DNA of 45,769 nucleotides from Marmoricola sp. (GTDB lineage Bacteria; Actinomycetota; Actinomycetes; Propionibacteriales; Nocardioidaceae). The notes below the pieces were generated by a model. That model was not told the origin of the DNA and searched no databases. It saw only the letters and a list, made by a program, of their open reading frames with translations. Within the stretch, counting starts at the first letter, position 1, and every line of letters starts with the position of its first letter. Shown here one piece after another: positions 8,998 through 17,021 of this stretch. The DNA lies in assembly GCA_025965315.1 (NCBI GenBank), contig JAOPXD010000021.1, positions 1 through 45,769 on the forward strand, in the 5' to 3' direction. The position numbers and the translations under genes are program-made.

Positions 8998-9017
8998 AGT
9001 ATATACCTCAGGTATAT
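8998..9017 (-). promoter_or_regulatory. vapBC promoter and operator
   Basis: ATATACCT-C-AGGTATAT at 9001-9017 is a perfect inverted repeat with 8-base arms. It overlaps the TATACT -10 box (9003-8998, minus strand), which ends six bases before the vapB ATG. Binding of the VapBC complex here would block the promoter, the usual autoregulation of such modules. Confidence 0.8.
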
Positions 9018-9022
9018 GGCAC

Positions 9023-9910
9023 TCACGTTGCGCGCCGACGGACCGAGGCCGAGTACGCCGCCGGCCGGTACAGCAGGATCGGGTCCTTCGAGAGCTCGAT
9101 GCCGTCGACGGTCCTGGTCGGGTCGAAGACCACGACCTCGCCGTTCTGCTCGCGGTCCGGGTCCGGACCGGTGATGCTCAGCGTTCCGGCGTCGAACCAG
9201 GGGCCTGCCCACAGCGCCATCGGGTCGTCGGGGTCGTCGCCTGCGGTCGCCTGCTGGACCTCGAGGGTGAACCCGACCGGACCCTTCGCGAGCCGCGCCA
9301 GGATCTCGTCGTGCAGCCGGTCCGGGCCGGAGAACTCACCGGCCGCCCTCTCCGATCGCCCCCCGGTGGGCACCAGCCGGTAGCGGACCCAGGTCGCGGT
9401 GCCGTCGGCTGCGAGCCAGCGGTAGGCGTGCACCGGGTAGTAGGTCACCTCGCCGTACGAGTACGGCGGCACGGTTGCCTTGCTCCTGATCGTCGCCAGC
9501 AGCGCCGGGAACGCGTCCGGGTGCCTGGCCAGGAAGAGTGGCATCAGGTAAGGCTTCTGGACGGCCTTCGCCATCGCCAGGAAGGCCTCGGGGGTGCGCA
9601 CCGGGAACCGCGGCGCGGTCTGGCCGAGCAGGTCGGTCGCGGTGCCGTCGGCAAGGCGGAACGAGACCGCCATCCCGCGGACGTCCGGGGCCTTGTCGGA
9701 GACTCCGGGGTTGCCGCCACCGTTGGACCAGCGCACCCGGACCGGAACCACGTCCCCGGCCAGGTGCCCGGCACGGCACAGCGCGGTCGCCGCCGGCGTC
9801 GCGGTGAAGGTGCCTGCGTAGAACGCGCCCTTCGCGTGCAGCGCCCGGTACCCGGCGTGCTTGCCGAAGATCTCGTTGACCTGGTCGATCGCCTGCTCGG
9901 GTTCCACCAT
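9023..9910 (-). CDS. Small catalase-family heme peroxidase
   Basis: A 295-residue protein of the catalase superfamily, far shorter than true catalases (about 480 or more). The distal histidine is in RALHAKGAFYAG at about residue 25, a VRWSNGGGNPGVSDKAPDVRGMA block corresponds to the distal Asn region, and YRPAAYSASVRRR near the C-terminus carries the probable proximal tyrosine and arginine. Such mini-catalases act as organic peroxidases rather than efficient catalases. The TAGGGT box seven bases before the ATG at 9910 suggests a leaderless transcript. No secretion signal is visible. The natural reductant is unknown. Confidence 0.85.
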   Translation of the reverse strand: MVEPEQAIDQVNEIFGKHAGYRALHAKGAFYAGTFTATPAATALCRAGHLAGDVVPVRVRWSNGGGNPGVSDKAPDVRGMAVSFRLADGTATDLLGQTAPRFPVRTPEAFLAMAKAVQKPYLMPLFLARHPDAFPALLATIRSKATVPPYSYGEVTYYPVHAYRWLAADGTATWVRYRLVPTGGRSERAAGEFSGPDRLHDEILARLAKGPVGFTLEVQQATAGDDPDDPMALWAGPWFDAGTLSITGPDPDREQNGEVVVFDPTRTVDGIELSKDPILLYRPAAYSASVRRRAT

Positions 9911-9917
9911 GGAACCG

Positions 9918-9923
9918 ACCCTA
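9918..9923 (-). promoter_or_regulatory. -10 box of mini-catalase promoter
   Basis: TAGGGT on the minus strand is followed by seven bases and the ATG at 9910. It lies in the 19-base gap after the purA stop, so the peroxidase can be expressed independently of purA. Confidence 0.5.
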
Positions 9924-9929
9924 GAGCGT

Positions 9930-11216
9930 TCAGCGCGGCGTGACGATGACCGTTTCCTCGCGGCCCGGCCCGACCCCGACGGCCCAGAACGGCGCCCCGG
10001 AGATCTCCTCGAGCGCCCGGACGTAGATCTGCGCGTTCTTCGGCAGGTCCTCGAAGCTGCGGCACGCCGAGATGTCGGTGCCCCAGCCGTCGAAGTACTC
10101 GTAGATCGGGGTGGCGTGGTGGTACTCGGTCTGGGTCATCGGCATCTCGTCGTGGCGGACGCCGTCGATCTCGTAGGCGACGCACACCGGGATCCGCTCC
10201 CAGGTGTCGAGCACGTCGAGCTTGGTCAGGAAGAACTCGGTCAGGCCGTTGACCCGCGCGGAGTACCGGGCGACCACGGCGTCGTACCAGCCGCAGCGCC
10301 GGGTGCGGCCGGTGGAGACACCGATCTCGCCTCCGATCCGCTGCAGGTTGATGCCGTCCTCGTCGAAGAGCTCGGTCGGGAACGGGCCCGACCCGACCCG
10401 GGTCGAGTAGGCCTTGATCACGCCGATGACCCGGTCGATGCGGGTCGGTCCGACACCGGACCCGGTGCAGACGCCACCGGCGATCGGGCTGCTGCTGGTC
10501 ACGAACGGGTAGGTGCCGTGGTCGACGTCGAGCATGGTCGCCTGGGCGCCCTCGAAGAGCACCGTCCTGCCCTCGTCCAGCGCCTTGTTCAGCAGCAGGC
10601 TGGTGTCGGCCACCATCGGGCGGAGCCGGTCGGTGTAGGCGAGCAGCTCCTCGACGACGGCGTCGACATCGATCGCGCGCCGGTTGTAGACCTTGGCGAG
10701 CACCTGGTTGCGGACGTCGAGGGCAGCCTCGACCTTCTGCCGCAGGATGCCCTCGTCGAAGAGATCGGCGATCCGGATCCCGATCCGGTTCACCTTGTCC
10801 GCGTACGCCGGTCCGATGCCGCGCCCCGTCGTACCGATCTGGTTCTTGCCCAGGAAGCGCTCGGTGACCTTGTCGACGGCCACGTGGTACGACGCGATCA
10901 CGTGGGCGTTCGAGCTGACCACGAGCTGAGCGACGTCGACGCCGCGCTCGATCAGCCCGTCGAGCTCGCGGAACAGTGCTTCGGGCGAGACCACGACACC
11001 GTTGGCGATGACCGAGGTCGCGCCCGGCGTCAGGATGCCGCTGGGCAGCAGGTGGGTCGCGTACTTCTCGCCGTTGACCACGATGGTGTGGCCGGCGTTG
11101 TGTCCTCCGCTGGTGCGGACGACGAAGTCGATCGGCTGACTGGTCGCGAGGAGGTCGGTCGCCTTCCCCTTGCCCTCGTCGCCCCACTGGGCTCCGAGGA
11201 CCACGATCGCGGGCAT
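9930..11216 (-). CDS. purA: Adenylosuccinate synthetase
   Basis: PurA uses GTP to join IMP and aspartate, giving adenylosuccinate, which PurB then splits to AMP. The 428-residue protein has WGDEGKGK at residues 11-18 with the catalytic Asp13, and [11 protein letters not shown] at 34-44 with the catalytic His43. [14 protein letters not shown] and the C-terminal [10 protein letters not shown] are also present. The frame is open upstream, but ATG 11216 gives the standard N-terminus. The leader of about 90 bases holds a hairpin (11270-11301). Confidence 0.97.
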   Translation of the reverse strand: MPAIVVLGAQWGDEGKGKATDLLATSQPIDFVVRTSGGHNAGHTIVVNGEKYATHLLPSGILTPGATSVIANGVVVSPEALFRELDGLIERGVDVAQLVVSSNAHVIASYHVAVDKVTERFLGKNQIGTTGRGIGPAYADKVNRIGIRIADLFDEGILRQKVEAALDVRNQVLAKVYNRRAIDVDAVVEELLAYTDRLRPMVADTSLLLNKALDEGRTVLFEGAQATMLDVDHGTYPFVTSSSPIAGGVCTGSGVGPTRIDRVIGVIKAYSTRVGSGPFPTELFDEDGINLQRIGGEIGVSTGRTRRCGWYDAVVARYSARVNGLTEFFLTKLDVLDTWERIPVCVAYEIDGVRHDEMPMTQTEYHHATPIYEYFDGWGTDISACRSFEDLPKNAQIYVRALEEISGAPFWAVGVGPGREETVIVTPR

Positions 11217-11269
11217 GGGCGCCCCTCTCCGTCTCGTGTTCGTGGCATCTCTCGCGGGCGGCAACGCAG

Positions 11270-11315
11270 AAGAGCCCGTCGTGCAACAGCACGGGGCTCT
11301 TGCGGCGCCACGTTA
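11270..11315 (-). promoter_or_regulatory. purA leader: -10 box and 5' hairpin
   Basis: TAACGT (11315-11310, minus strand) is a plausible -10 box, with a start near 11303. Directly after it an inverted repeat, AAGAGCCC (11270-11277) with GGGCTCTT (11294-11301) plus a short GTG/CAC inner stem, would form a hairpin at the 5' end of the purA message. No U-tract follows, so it looks more like a stabilising or regulatory leader hairpin than a terminator. Confidence 0.45.
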
Positions 11316-11390
11316 CCAGAATTCGCCCCTGGGTCCCCGTTCGGCCGAGATCTCCCGGACCGCTCGATCGCACGGTGATGCAGGTGCGCA

Positions 11391-11396
11391 TACGGT
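11391..11396 (+). promoter_or_regulatory. -10 box of the kinase-fold gene
   Basis: TACGGT is followed by six bases and GTG 11403. This supports a leaderless transcript and the second of two adjacent GTG codons as the start. Confidence 0.5.
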
Positions 11397-11402
11397 GTCG
11401 TG

Positions 11403-12227
11403 GTGGACCCGATTCTCGTCATCACCGAGGCGGCCGACCCGGGAACCGGGTACGCCGAGGGCCTCGCGGCCGCACTCGAGGTACTCCGGGACCGGGTCTC
11501 CGTCGAGGTCTGCGAGACCGCCGGAGCAGGTGATCTGGACGGGATCCTGCACCGCGCCGGTAGCCGCAGGATCGTCACCGCAGGCAACGACGCCAGCCTG
11601 CACACCGTGATCGCGACGCTGCACCGGCGCAACGACCTGCTGGGCAAGGTCCTGGGGCTGGTGCCCCTCGGATCCGGCCACGAGGTCGCCCTCGCGGCCG
11701 GCCTCCCCCTCGACCCCGCGGAGGCGGCGGGAGTACTGATCGAGGGCGTTCCGCGACCGATGGACCTGATCGTCGACGAGCTCGGGGAGATCGTGGTCCA
11801 GTCGGTCCGGCTGACCGCTGCCGACGGCAGCGAGCCTGCCCCTGGCCGCACGGATCTGGTCGCCCTGGTCACGGCCCCGCTCCGTGCTGCCCTCGCACGG
11901 CTCGATCCGCCCAGCGCACGGCTGCGCATCGAGCTCGACGGGGTCGTCGTCGCCGACGTGGACCAGCGGCTGACCGGCATCGCGCTCGGTCACGGTGCCG
12001 GCGCCGGCACCCTCGAGATCATCCTGACCCCCGCGCCGGACCCGCGGGACCGGCTCGCACTGGTGCTCCCGCCGCTGCGACGGCCGGTGGCGGTGCCGCT
12101 GGCCGGGACCCGGGTCACCGTGGCGGGGGAAGACTTCTGGATCCGGGCGGACAACGAGGTCAGCGGGCCCGAGCGACGGCGTACCTGGCACGTCGAACCG
12201 GGTGTTTTCGGGCTGATCGCGCGCTGA
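11403..12227 (+). CDS. Diacylglycerol-kinase-fold protein with degenerate catalytic motifs
   Basis: The 274-residue product aligns by eye with the DAGK/LCB5/YegS lipid kinase family over its length, but the key motifs are altered. The GGDGT nucleotide loop reads AGNDASL (about residues 61-67), and the downstream PLGTGND motif reads LGSGHEV. It may have lost kinase activity or use another substrate. GTG at 11400 and GTG at 11403 are both possible. The second is preferred because TACGGT (11391-11396) ends exactly six bases before it. It is divergent from purA. The function is unknown. Confidence 0.65.
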   Translation: MDPILVITEAADPGTGYAEGLAAALEVLRDRVSVEVCETAGAGDLDGILHRAGSRRIVTAGNDASLHTVIATLHRRNDLLGKVLGLVPLGSGHEVALAAGLPLDPAEAAGVLIEGVPRPMDLIVDELGEIVVQSVRLTAADGSEPAPGRTDLVALVTAPLRAALARLDPPSARLRIELDGVVVADVDQRLTGIALGHGAGAGTLEIILTPAPDPRDRLALVLPPLRRPVAVPLAGTRVTVAGEDFWIRADNEVSGPERRRTWHVEPGVFGLIAR

Positions 12228-12286
12228 CAGGTCTGGACCGCGGAAAGCAATCGTGCGTTTGCCTTCCCTGGCTGGGAGCACCGACC

Positions 12287-12292
12287 TACGCT
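12287..12292 (+). promoter_or_regulatory. -10 box of the chagasin-like gene
   Basis: TACGCT is followed by six bases and the ATG at 12299, the leaderless pattern. Confidence 0.55.
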
Positions 12293-12298
12293 GCCCGG

Positions 12299-12721
12299 AT
12301 GACCTCCCACTCCCGTTCCCTCGCCAAAGTCCTTGCTGCGGTCGCTGCGTCGACCGCCCTGCTCGTCGCCCCGGCGATGGCCGCCGCACCGTCCGCGCAG
12401 CACGTCGCAGCGGCCCACAACTTCACCGTGAAGAAGGGCCACACGGTGACGATCAAGCTGGACACCGCGACCGATGGCGGCTTCGGCTGGGTGATCACCC
12501 AGGGCAAGCACAGCGCCAAGTTCACGGTCGTGAGCAAGAAGGTCGTCGCCCCGAAGCAGCACGGCAACCCGCCGATCGTCGGCGGTGACTCCACCACGGT
12601 CTACAAGCTCAGGATGACCGAGACGGGCAACGCGACCTTCAAGGCGGTCGAGCGTCGGAGCTTCGACAAGAAGGCCGTCATCGACCGCTTCACGCTGCAC
12701 CTGCACATCACCAAGCCCTGA
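12299..12721 (+). CDS. Secreted chagasin-like (I42 family) protein
   Basis: A 140-residue exported protein. Residues 1-28 form a signal peptide with a basic start, a hydrophobic AKVLAAVAASTALLVAP core and cleavage near AMA. The mature part resembles chagasin/I42 cysteine-protease inhibitors: a GGFGW element in place of NPTTGYxW, a GNPPIVGGDSTTVYKL segment matching the GxGG loop, and a final FTLHLHI strand. The loops differ from the classical consensus, so inhibition of cysteine proteases is an inference. TACGCT (12287-12292) six bases before the ATG suggests a leaderless message. Confidence 0.65.
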   Translation: MTSHSRSLAKVLAAVAASTALLVAPAMAAAPSAQHVAAAHNFTVKKGHTVTIKLDTATDGGFGWVITQGKHSAKFTVVSKKVVAPKQHGNPPIVGGDSTTVYKLRMTETGNATFKAVERRSFDKKAVIDRFTLHLHITKP

Positions 12722-12750
12722 CCAGAGCCTGATCGGTCCCACCGACGCAC

Positions 12751-12790
12751 GAAAGGTCCGGTCGCCTCCACGGAGGCGGCCGGACCTTTC
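12751..12790. terminator. Bidirectional intrinsic terminator
   Basis: A long inverted repeat: GAAAGGTCCGG pairs with CCGGACCTTTC, and an inner CGCCTCC pairs with GGAGGCG. The loop is short, and the outer A/T-rich ends give U-tracts on both strands. It lies between the convergent chagasin-like and DUF3151 genes and can serve both. Confidence 0.85.
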
Positions 12791-12800
12791 GTCTCGGAGA

Positions 12801-13214
12801 TCAGGACATCAGCGCGTCGTACGCCTCCGGGCTCGAGTCGCGCAGGAACTCACCGCAGCGCACTTCCTCGGCGCTCTCCCCGATCGCGCCGGCGGCCTTG
12901 GTCAACGCGGCGAGAGCGCGCAGGAACCCGCGGTTGGGAACGTGGTCCCACGGCACGGGTCCGTGGCCCTTCCAGCCGTTGCGGCGCAGCTGGTCCAGGC
13001 TGCGGTGGTAGCCGACCCGCGCGAACGCGTACCCGGCCACGTCGTCGGATCCCTCGGCGAGCGTCTGCTCGGCCAGTACCGCCCAGGCGAGCGGTGATTC
13101 GGGGTGCGCCTTCACGACCGTCCTCGGGTCGTCGCCCGCGGCCAGGGATGCGGCCGCCGGGTCCTCGGGAAGCCGTGTCGGAGGCGGTCCGGACATCAAG
13201 TCGTTGAAAGTCAT
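12801..13214 (-). CDS. DUF3151 family protein
   Basis: A 137-residue cytoplasmic protein recognised by its DUF3151 features: an N-terminal GPPPTRLPEDP segment, an AWAVLAEQTL helix, YAFARVGYHRSLDQLRRNGWKG and VPWDHVPNRGFLRAL. It is conserved in actinobacteria, often beside fba or purA as here, and its function is unknown. The alternating helical segments look like a TPR-like helical repeat. ATG 13214 is six bases after GACAAT, a weak leaderless -10. It is divergent from the MFS pump. Confidence 0.85.
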   Translation of the reverse strand: MTFNDLMSGPPPTRLPEDPAAASLAAGDDPRTVVKAHPESPLAWAVLAEQTLAEGSDDVAGYAFARVGYHRSLDQLRRNGWKGHGPVPWDHVPNRGFLRALAALTKAAGAIGESAEEVRCGEFLRDSSPEAYDALMS

Positions 13215-13250
13215 GGAGTAATTGTCCCAGCATCGGTGTTAAGTAATCTC

Positions 13251-14765
13251 GTGACCCAGACATCTGCCACTCCGGCCACCCGATCAGCTGACGAGATCAA
13301 GCCCTGGCCAGCGCTCTTCTCGCTGGTCCTGGGGTTCTTCATGATCCTGGTCGACCTCACGATCGTGACCGTCGCGACCCCGACGATCATCGAGAAGCTG
13401 CACGCGAGCGTCAACGAGACGCTGTGGGTCTCCAGCGCCTACATGCTCGCGTACGCCGTACCTGTCCTGATCATGGGCCGGTTGGGGGACCGCTACGGGT
13501 CCAAGAAGCTCTACCTGATCGGGCTCGTGGTGTTCACGCTGGCGTCGCTGTGGTGCGGCCTCTCCGGCGGGATCGCGATGCTGATCATCGCCCGCGTGGT
13601 CCAGGGGTTCGGTGCCTCGATGATCACGCCGCAGACGATGGCGATCATCACCCGGATCTTCCCCGCCGCCGAGCGCGGTAAGGCGATGGCGGTCTGGGGG
13701 GCGACAGCAGGTGTCGCGATGGTGGTCGGCCCGATCCTCGGCGGCGTGCTGACCACCGGCCTCGGCTGGGAGTGGATCTTCTTCGTCAACATCCCCGTCG
13801 GCATCGTCGGGTTCGTCCTCGCGGTCCGGAACGTGCCGTCGCTCTCCACCAACCACCACAAGTTCGACTGGCTCGGAGTCGTTCTTTCGGGTGTGGGCCT
13901 GTTCCTGCTCGCGTTCGGGATCCAGCAGGGCCATCAGGAGGACTGGGCCGGCTGGATCATCGCGATGATCGTCGGCGGCGTGGTGATGCTGGTGGCGTTC
14001 GTCTACTGGCAGTCCAAGAACAAGCAGGAGCCGCTGGTTCCGCTCAGCGTGTTCCGCGACCGGAATTTCTCGGTCTCCACCGTGGCGATCACGGTGATGG
14101 GCTTCGTCGGCGTCTCGATGGGGTACCCGCTGATGCTCTGGGCCCAAGCGGTGCTCGGCTACAGCGCGACCAGGGCAGCGCTGCTGCTGTTCCCGATGGC
14201 CGTGATGTCGATCATCCTGGCCAAGTTCGTCGGCGGGCTGACCGACCGGGTGCACCCGCGGTACATCGTGACCACCGGCTTCGTGCTCAGCATCATCGGG
14301 ATGTTCTCGCTGGCGACCCAGATCAAGGCCGACACGTCGATCCCGATGGTGGCGCTCTTCCAGGTGATCCTCGGCTGCGGCAACGCCTTCATCTGGGCGC
14401 CGACAGCGGCGACCGCCAACCGCAACCTGCCGCTCACCCTCGCCGGGGCCGGGGCCGGGGTCTACAACGCGACCCGCCAGGTCGGGTCCGTGGTCGGCTC
14501 AGCGGCCATCGCGGTGATGATGAGCAGCCGGCTGGCGCACTTCATCCCGGGTGCGGCCGCGAACGGTGACGCCGGCGCCCGTCGGGTCCCGGTCGAGCTG
14601 CGGGCGCCCTTCGCGCACGCCATGCAGCAGGCGTTCCTGCTCCCGGCCGCCGTCTACGTGATCGGTCTGGTCGCGGTGCTGTTCTACGAGCGTCCGAAGC
14701 ACTCCGGGTACGGCGGGGCTGCCGCACCGGCGGTGGCGCCCGAGGCCGCGTCCGTCGACGCCTAG
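13251..14765 (+). CDS. MFS drug-efflux-type transporter (DHA2, 14 helices)
   Basis: A 504-residue membrane protein of the EmrB/QacA (DHA2) branch of the major facilitator superfamily, expected to export drugs or other hydrophobic compounds by proton antiport. It has LVDLTIVTVATPTI in helix 1 (motif D1-like), the loop motif GRLGDRYGSKKLY, and the helix-5 antiporter motif with GPILGGVLTTGLGWEWIFFVNIPVG. The frame is open far upstream, over the divergent DUF3151 gene, so GTG 13251 just after the intergenic gap is preferred. It ends one base short of the fba stop. Its substrate cannot be read from the sequence. Confidence 0.88.
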   Translation: MTQTSATPATRSADEIKPWPALFSLVLGFFMILVDLTIVTVATPTIIEKLHASVNETLWVSSAYMLAYAVPVLIMGRLGDRYGSKKLYLIGLVVFTLASLWCGLSGGIAMLIIARVVQGFGASMITPQTMAIITRIFPAAERGKAMAVWGATAGVAMVVGPILGGVLTTGLGWEWIFFVNIPVGIVGFVLAVRNVPSLSTNHHKFDWLGVVLSGVGLFLLAFGIQQGHQEDWAGWIIAMIVGGVVMLVAFVYWQSKNKQEPLVPLSVFRDRNFSVSTVAITVMGFVGVSMGYPLMLWAQAVLGYSATRAALLLFPMAVMSIILAKFVGGLTDRVHPRYIVTTGFVLSIIGMFSLATQIKADTSIPMVALFQVILGCGNAFIWAPTAATANRNLPLTLAGAGAGVYNATRQVGSVVGSAAIAVMMSSRLAHFIPGAAANGDAGARRVPVELRAPFAHAMQQAFLLPAAVYVIGLVAVLFYERPKHSGYGGAAAPAVAPEAASVDA

Positions 14766-14766
14766 C

Positions 14767-15798
14767 TCAGCTGATCGTCTGGCCGGTGCTGCGCAAGTCC
14801 CCGCACGCCTGGGCGACGCGCGCGGCCATCCCGGCCTCGCCGGCCTTGCCCCAGGCGCGCGGGTCGTAGACCTTCTTGTCGCCGACCTCGCCGTCGACCT
14901 TCAGGACGCCGGCGTAGTTGCTCAGCATGTGGCCGGCGACCGGACGGGTGAAGGCGTACTGGGTGTCGGTGTCGACGTTCATCTTCACGACGCCGTAGTC
15001 GACGGCTGCACCGATGTCCTCGGCGCTCGAGCCGGAGCCGCCGTGGAAGACCAGGTCGAACGGCTTGGAGCCCGGGGCCAGGCCGAGCTTGGCGACGACG
15101 GCCTCCTGGGCGGCCTTGAGGATCTCGGGGCGGAGCTTCACGTTGCCGGGCTTGTAGACGCCGTGCACGTTGCCGAAGGTGAGCGCGGTCAGGTAGCGGC
15201 CGTTCTCACCGGTACCGAGGGCCTCGACCGTGGCCAGGGCGTCCTCCGGGGTGGTGTACAGCTTCTCGTCGATCTCGCCGACGACGCCGTCCTCCTCGCC
15301 ACCGACGACACCGATCTCGACCTCGAGGATGATGTGGGCCGCAGCGCACCGGGCGAGCAGCTCCTCGGCGATCAGCAGGTTCTCCGCCATCGGAACCGCC
15401 GAGCCGTCCCACATGTGCGACTGGAACAGCGGCGCCTCGCCGCGGGCGACCCGCTCGGCGGAGATCGCGACCAGCGGCCGGACGAAGCCGTCCAGCTTGT
15501 CCTTGGGGCAGTGGTCGGTGTGCAGCGCGATGTTGACCGGGTAGCTCTTGGCAACCTCGGCCGCGTACGCCGCGAAGGCCACCGAGCCGGTGACCATGTT
15601 CTTGATCGTCGGGCCGGAGAGGTACTCGGCACCGCCGGTCGAGATCTGGATGATGCCGTCGCTGCCGGCATCGGCGAAGCCCTGCAGCGCGGCGTTCAGC
15701 GTCTGCGACGAGGACACGTTGATGGCAGGGAAGGCGAACGACTTCGACTTGGCCGCATCCAGCATCTCGGCGTACTTCTCAGGGGTGGCGATGGGCAT
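14767..15798 (-). CDS. fba: Class II fructose-bisphosphate aldolase
   Basis: Zn-dependent aldolase of glycolysis and gluconeogenesis, interconverting fructose-1,6-bisphosphate with DHAP and glyceraldehyde-3-phosphate. The 343 residues include the zinc ligands in ALHTDHCPKDK, GNVHGVYKPGN and VFHGGSG, and the second signature in LEVEIGVVGGEEDG. ATG 15798 is preferred over in-frame positions upstream: it starts PIATPEKYAEML as in other actinobacteria and has a GAGGAG ribosome site. TAGGGT (15854-15849) is a probable -10 box about 50 bases upstream. Confidence 0.96.
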   Translation of the reverse strand: MPIATPEKYAEMLDAAKSKSFAFPAINVSSSQTLNAALQGFADAGSDGIIQISTGGAEYLSGPTIKNMVTGSVAFAAYAAEVAKSYPVNIALHTDHCPKDKLDGFVRPLVAISAERVARGEAPLFQSHMWDGSAVPMAENLLIAEELLARCAAAHIILEVEIGVVGGEEDGVVGEIDEKLYTTPEDALATVEALGTGENGRYLTALTFGNVHGVYKPGNVKLRPEILKAAQEAVVAKLGLAPGSKPFDLVFHGGSGSSAEDIGAAVDYGVVKMNVDTDTQYAFTRPVAGHMLSNYAGVLKVDGEVGDKKVYDPRAWGKAGEAGMAARVAQACGDLRSTGQTIS

Positions 15799-15848
15799 GC
15801 GGCAGGCTCCTCGGGTCTGGCTCCTCCGAAACGGTCCAGATGTCCCCA

Positions 15849-15854
15849 ACCCTA
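15849..15854 (-). promoter_or_regulatory. -10 box of fba promoter
   Basis: TAGGGT on the minus strand would start transcription near 15842 and give a leader of about 44 bases with a GAGGAG ribosome site. Unlike most neighbours, fba is therefore not leaderless. Confidence 0.45.
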
Positions 15855-15868
15855 GACGAGCGCAGGAC

Positions 15869-15874
15869 TACGGT
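15869..15874 (+). promoter_or_regulatory. -10 box of the 115-residue membrane protein
   Basis: TACGGT is followed by six bases and ATG 15881, and defines the start of that gene. Confidence 0.5.
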
Positions 15875-15880
15875 CGGACC

Positions 15881-16228
15881 ATGCTCGCTCTCTCGCCCCA
15901 GGCCAGGGCCATCGCGCTCATCACGCTTGCGTTCCTGCTGGTGATCGGCGGTCTCGACCGCCTGGGAGCTGCCGTCGTTGCCGTGTTCGGCACCGACCTC
16001 ACCACGCGCACGCATACGCAGTTGATCCTCCTGGTCATGATCCTGATCGGCATCGCGATCCTGCTCCTTGCCCGGGCTACGAGCTCGGCCACCGACGGAT
16101 GGGCTCAGGCTGCCGCCCAGGCTGCCCAGGTGCTGGCGGTGGTCGGTCTCGCTACGACGACGATCAGCCTGATCGCCTCGGTCCTCCACAACAGCCCCTC
16201 GGGGTACTACCCGTACTTCGCCGGCTGA
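15881..16228 (+). CDS. Small three-helix membrane protein of unknown function
   Basis: A 115-residue protein with three hydrophobic segments: about residues 9-33, 45-63 and 75-98. The tail NSPSGYYPYFAG is outside the last helix. I do not recognise a family. The frame is open about 330 bases further upstream over the start of fba, but ATG 15881 is preferred because of the TACGGT box six bases before it. It abuts the TrmH gene tail to tail, and the two stops share the sequence TGATCA. Confidence 0.6.
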   Translation: MLALSPQARAIALITLAFLLVIGGLDRLGAAVVAVFGTDLTTRTHTQLILLVMILIGIAILLLARATSSATDGWAQAAAQAAQVLAVVGLATTTISLIASVLHNSPSGYYPYFAG

Positions 16229-16906
16229 TCAGCCCCGCCAGGCCGAGCCGTCACCCAGGTCGGCGTACGTCCGGATCCAGGAGTGCATCGCGATCGCCGC
16301 GGCTGCCGAGGCATTGATCGAGCGGGTGGAGCCGAACTGGGCGATCGAGAACGTTCCGTCGCACGCCTCACGCGCGGACTCCGAGAGGCCTGGTCCCTCC
16401 TGGCCGAAGAGGAAGCAGACCCGGCGGGGCAGCTCCATCGTCTCCAGGTGCTCCGAGCCGGGAAGGTTGTCGATCCCGAGCAGCCGGACCGGACCGCCGT
16501 CGCGATCGGCCAGGTAGCTCGCCAGCTCGGCAGCAGTCTCGTGGTGGCGAACGTGCTGGTAACGATCGGTCACCATCGCACCCCGCCGGTTCCAGCGCCG
16601 GTTGCCGACGATGTGCACCTCGGCGGCGAGGAACGCGTTCGCCGACCGGACGATCGTGCCGATGTTGAAGTCGTGCTGCCAGTTCTCGATCGCGACGTGG
16701 AAGTCGTGCCTGCGGCTGTCCAGGTCCGCGACGATCGCCGCCATCGACCAGTACCGGTACCGGTCCACCACGTTGCGCCGGTCCCCCTCGGCCAGCAGCG
16801 CCTCGTCGTACTCGGATCCGGTGGGCCAGGGCCCTTCCCACGGGCCGACGCCGACCTCAGCCGGCCCGTTCGGCATCGGGTCGTACGGCGCGCGTTCGTC
16901 GGTCAC
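16229..16906 (-). CDS. TrmH/SpoU family RNA 2'-O-methyltransferase
   Basis: A 225-residue SPOUT-class methyltransferase that transfers a methyl group from S-adenosylmethionine to a ribose 2'-OH of tRNA or rRNA. The three SpoU motifs are present: NIGTIVRSANAF (motif 1, with the catalytic Arg), FLFGQEGPGLS (motif 2) and QFGSTRSINASAAAAIAMHSW (motif 3, the trefoil knot). The N-terminal 60 residues, with WEGPWPTG, are an extension typical of an actinobacterial subgroup. GTG 16906 follows a TAGGCT box by six bases. The exact RNA target is not known from the sequence. Confidence 0.9.
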   Translation of the reverse strand: MTDERAPYDPMPNGPAEVGVGPWEGPWPTGSEYDEALLAEGDRRNVVDRYRYWSMAAIVADLDSRRHDFHVAIENWQHDFNIGTIVRSANAFLAAEVHIVGNRRWNRRGAMVTDRYQHVRHHETAAELASYLADRDGGPVRLLGIDNLPGSEHLETMELPRRVCFLFGQEGPGLSESAREACDGTFSIAQFGSTRSINASAAAAIAMHSWIRTYADLGDGSAWRG

Positions 16907-16912
16907 CCCGCG

Positions 16913-16918
16913 AGCCTA
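16913..16918 (-). promoter_or_regulatory. -10 box of the TrmH-type gene
   Basis: TAGGCT on the minus strand is followed by six bases and GTG 16906, which is the leaderless pattern. Confidence 0.55.
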
Positions 16919-16950
16919 GGGCTGGTACGCCGCCGTGCGAGTCTGTGCAA

Positions 16951-17015
16951 AACCGATGAACAACCGATGAGGTTCTGCAAACGTCAGGTTCTTGTCAGGT
17001 TCTGGCAGATACGCT
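16951..17015 (+). promoter_or_regulatory. dedA promoter with two tandem 11-bp direct repeats
   Basis: Two back-to-back 11-base repeats lie here: AACCGATGAAC/AACCGATGAGG (16951-16972) and GTCAGGTTCTT/GTCAGGTTCTG (16983-17004). TACGCT (17010-17015) is the -10 box, six bases before GTG 17022. With the start of transcription at 17022, the second pair covers -39 to -18 and the first covers -71 to -50. An 11-bp period is what two-component regulators of the OmpR/PhoP class usually bind. The regulator is not identified. Confidence 0.55.
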
Positions 17016-17021
17016 CACCCA

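Noticed and set aside
11270..11301. purA leader hairpin as a purine riboswitch
   Set aside because: The region is too short for a purine aptamer and has none of its conserved core.
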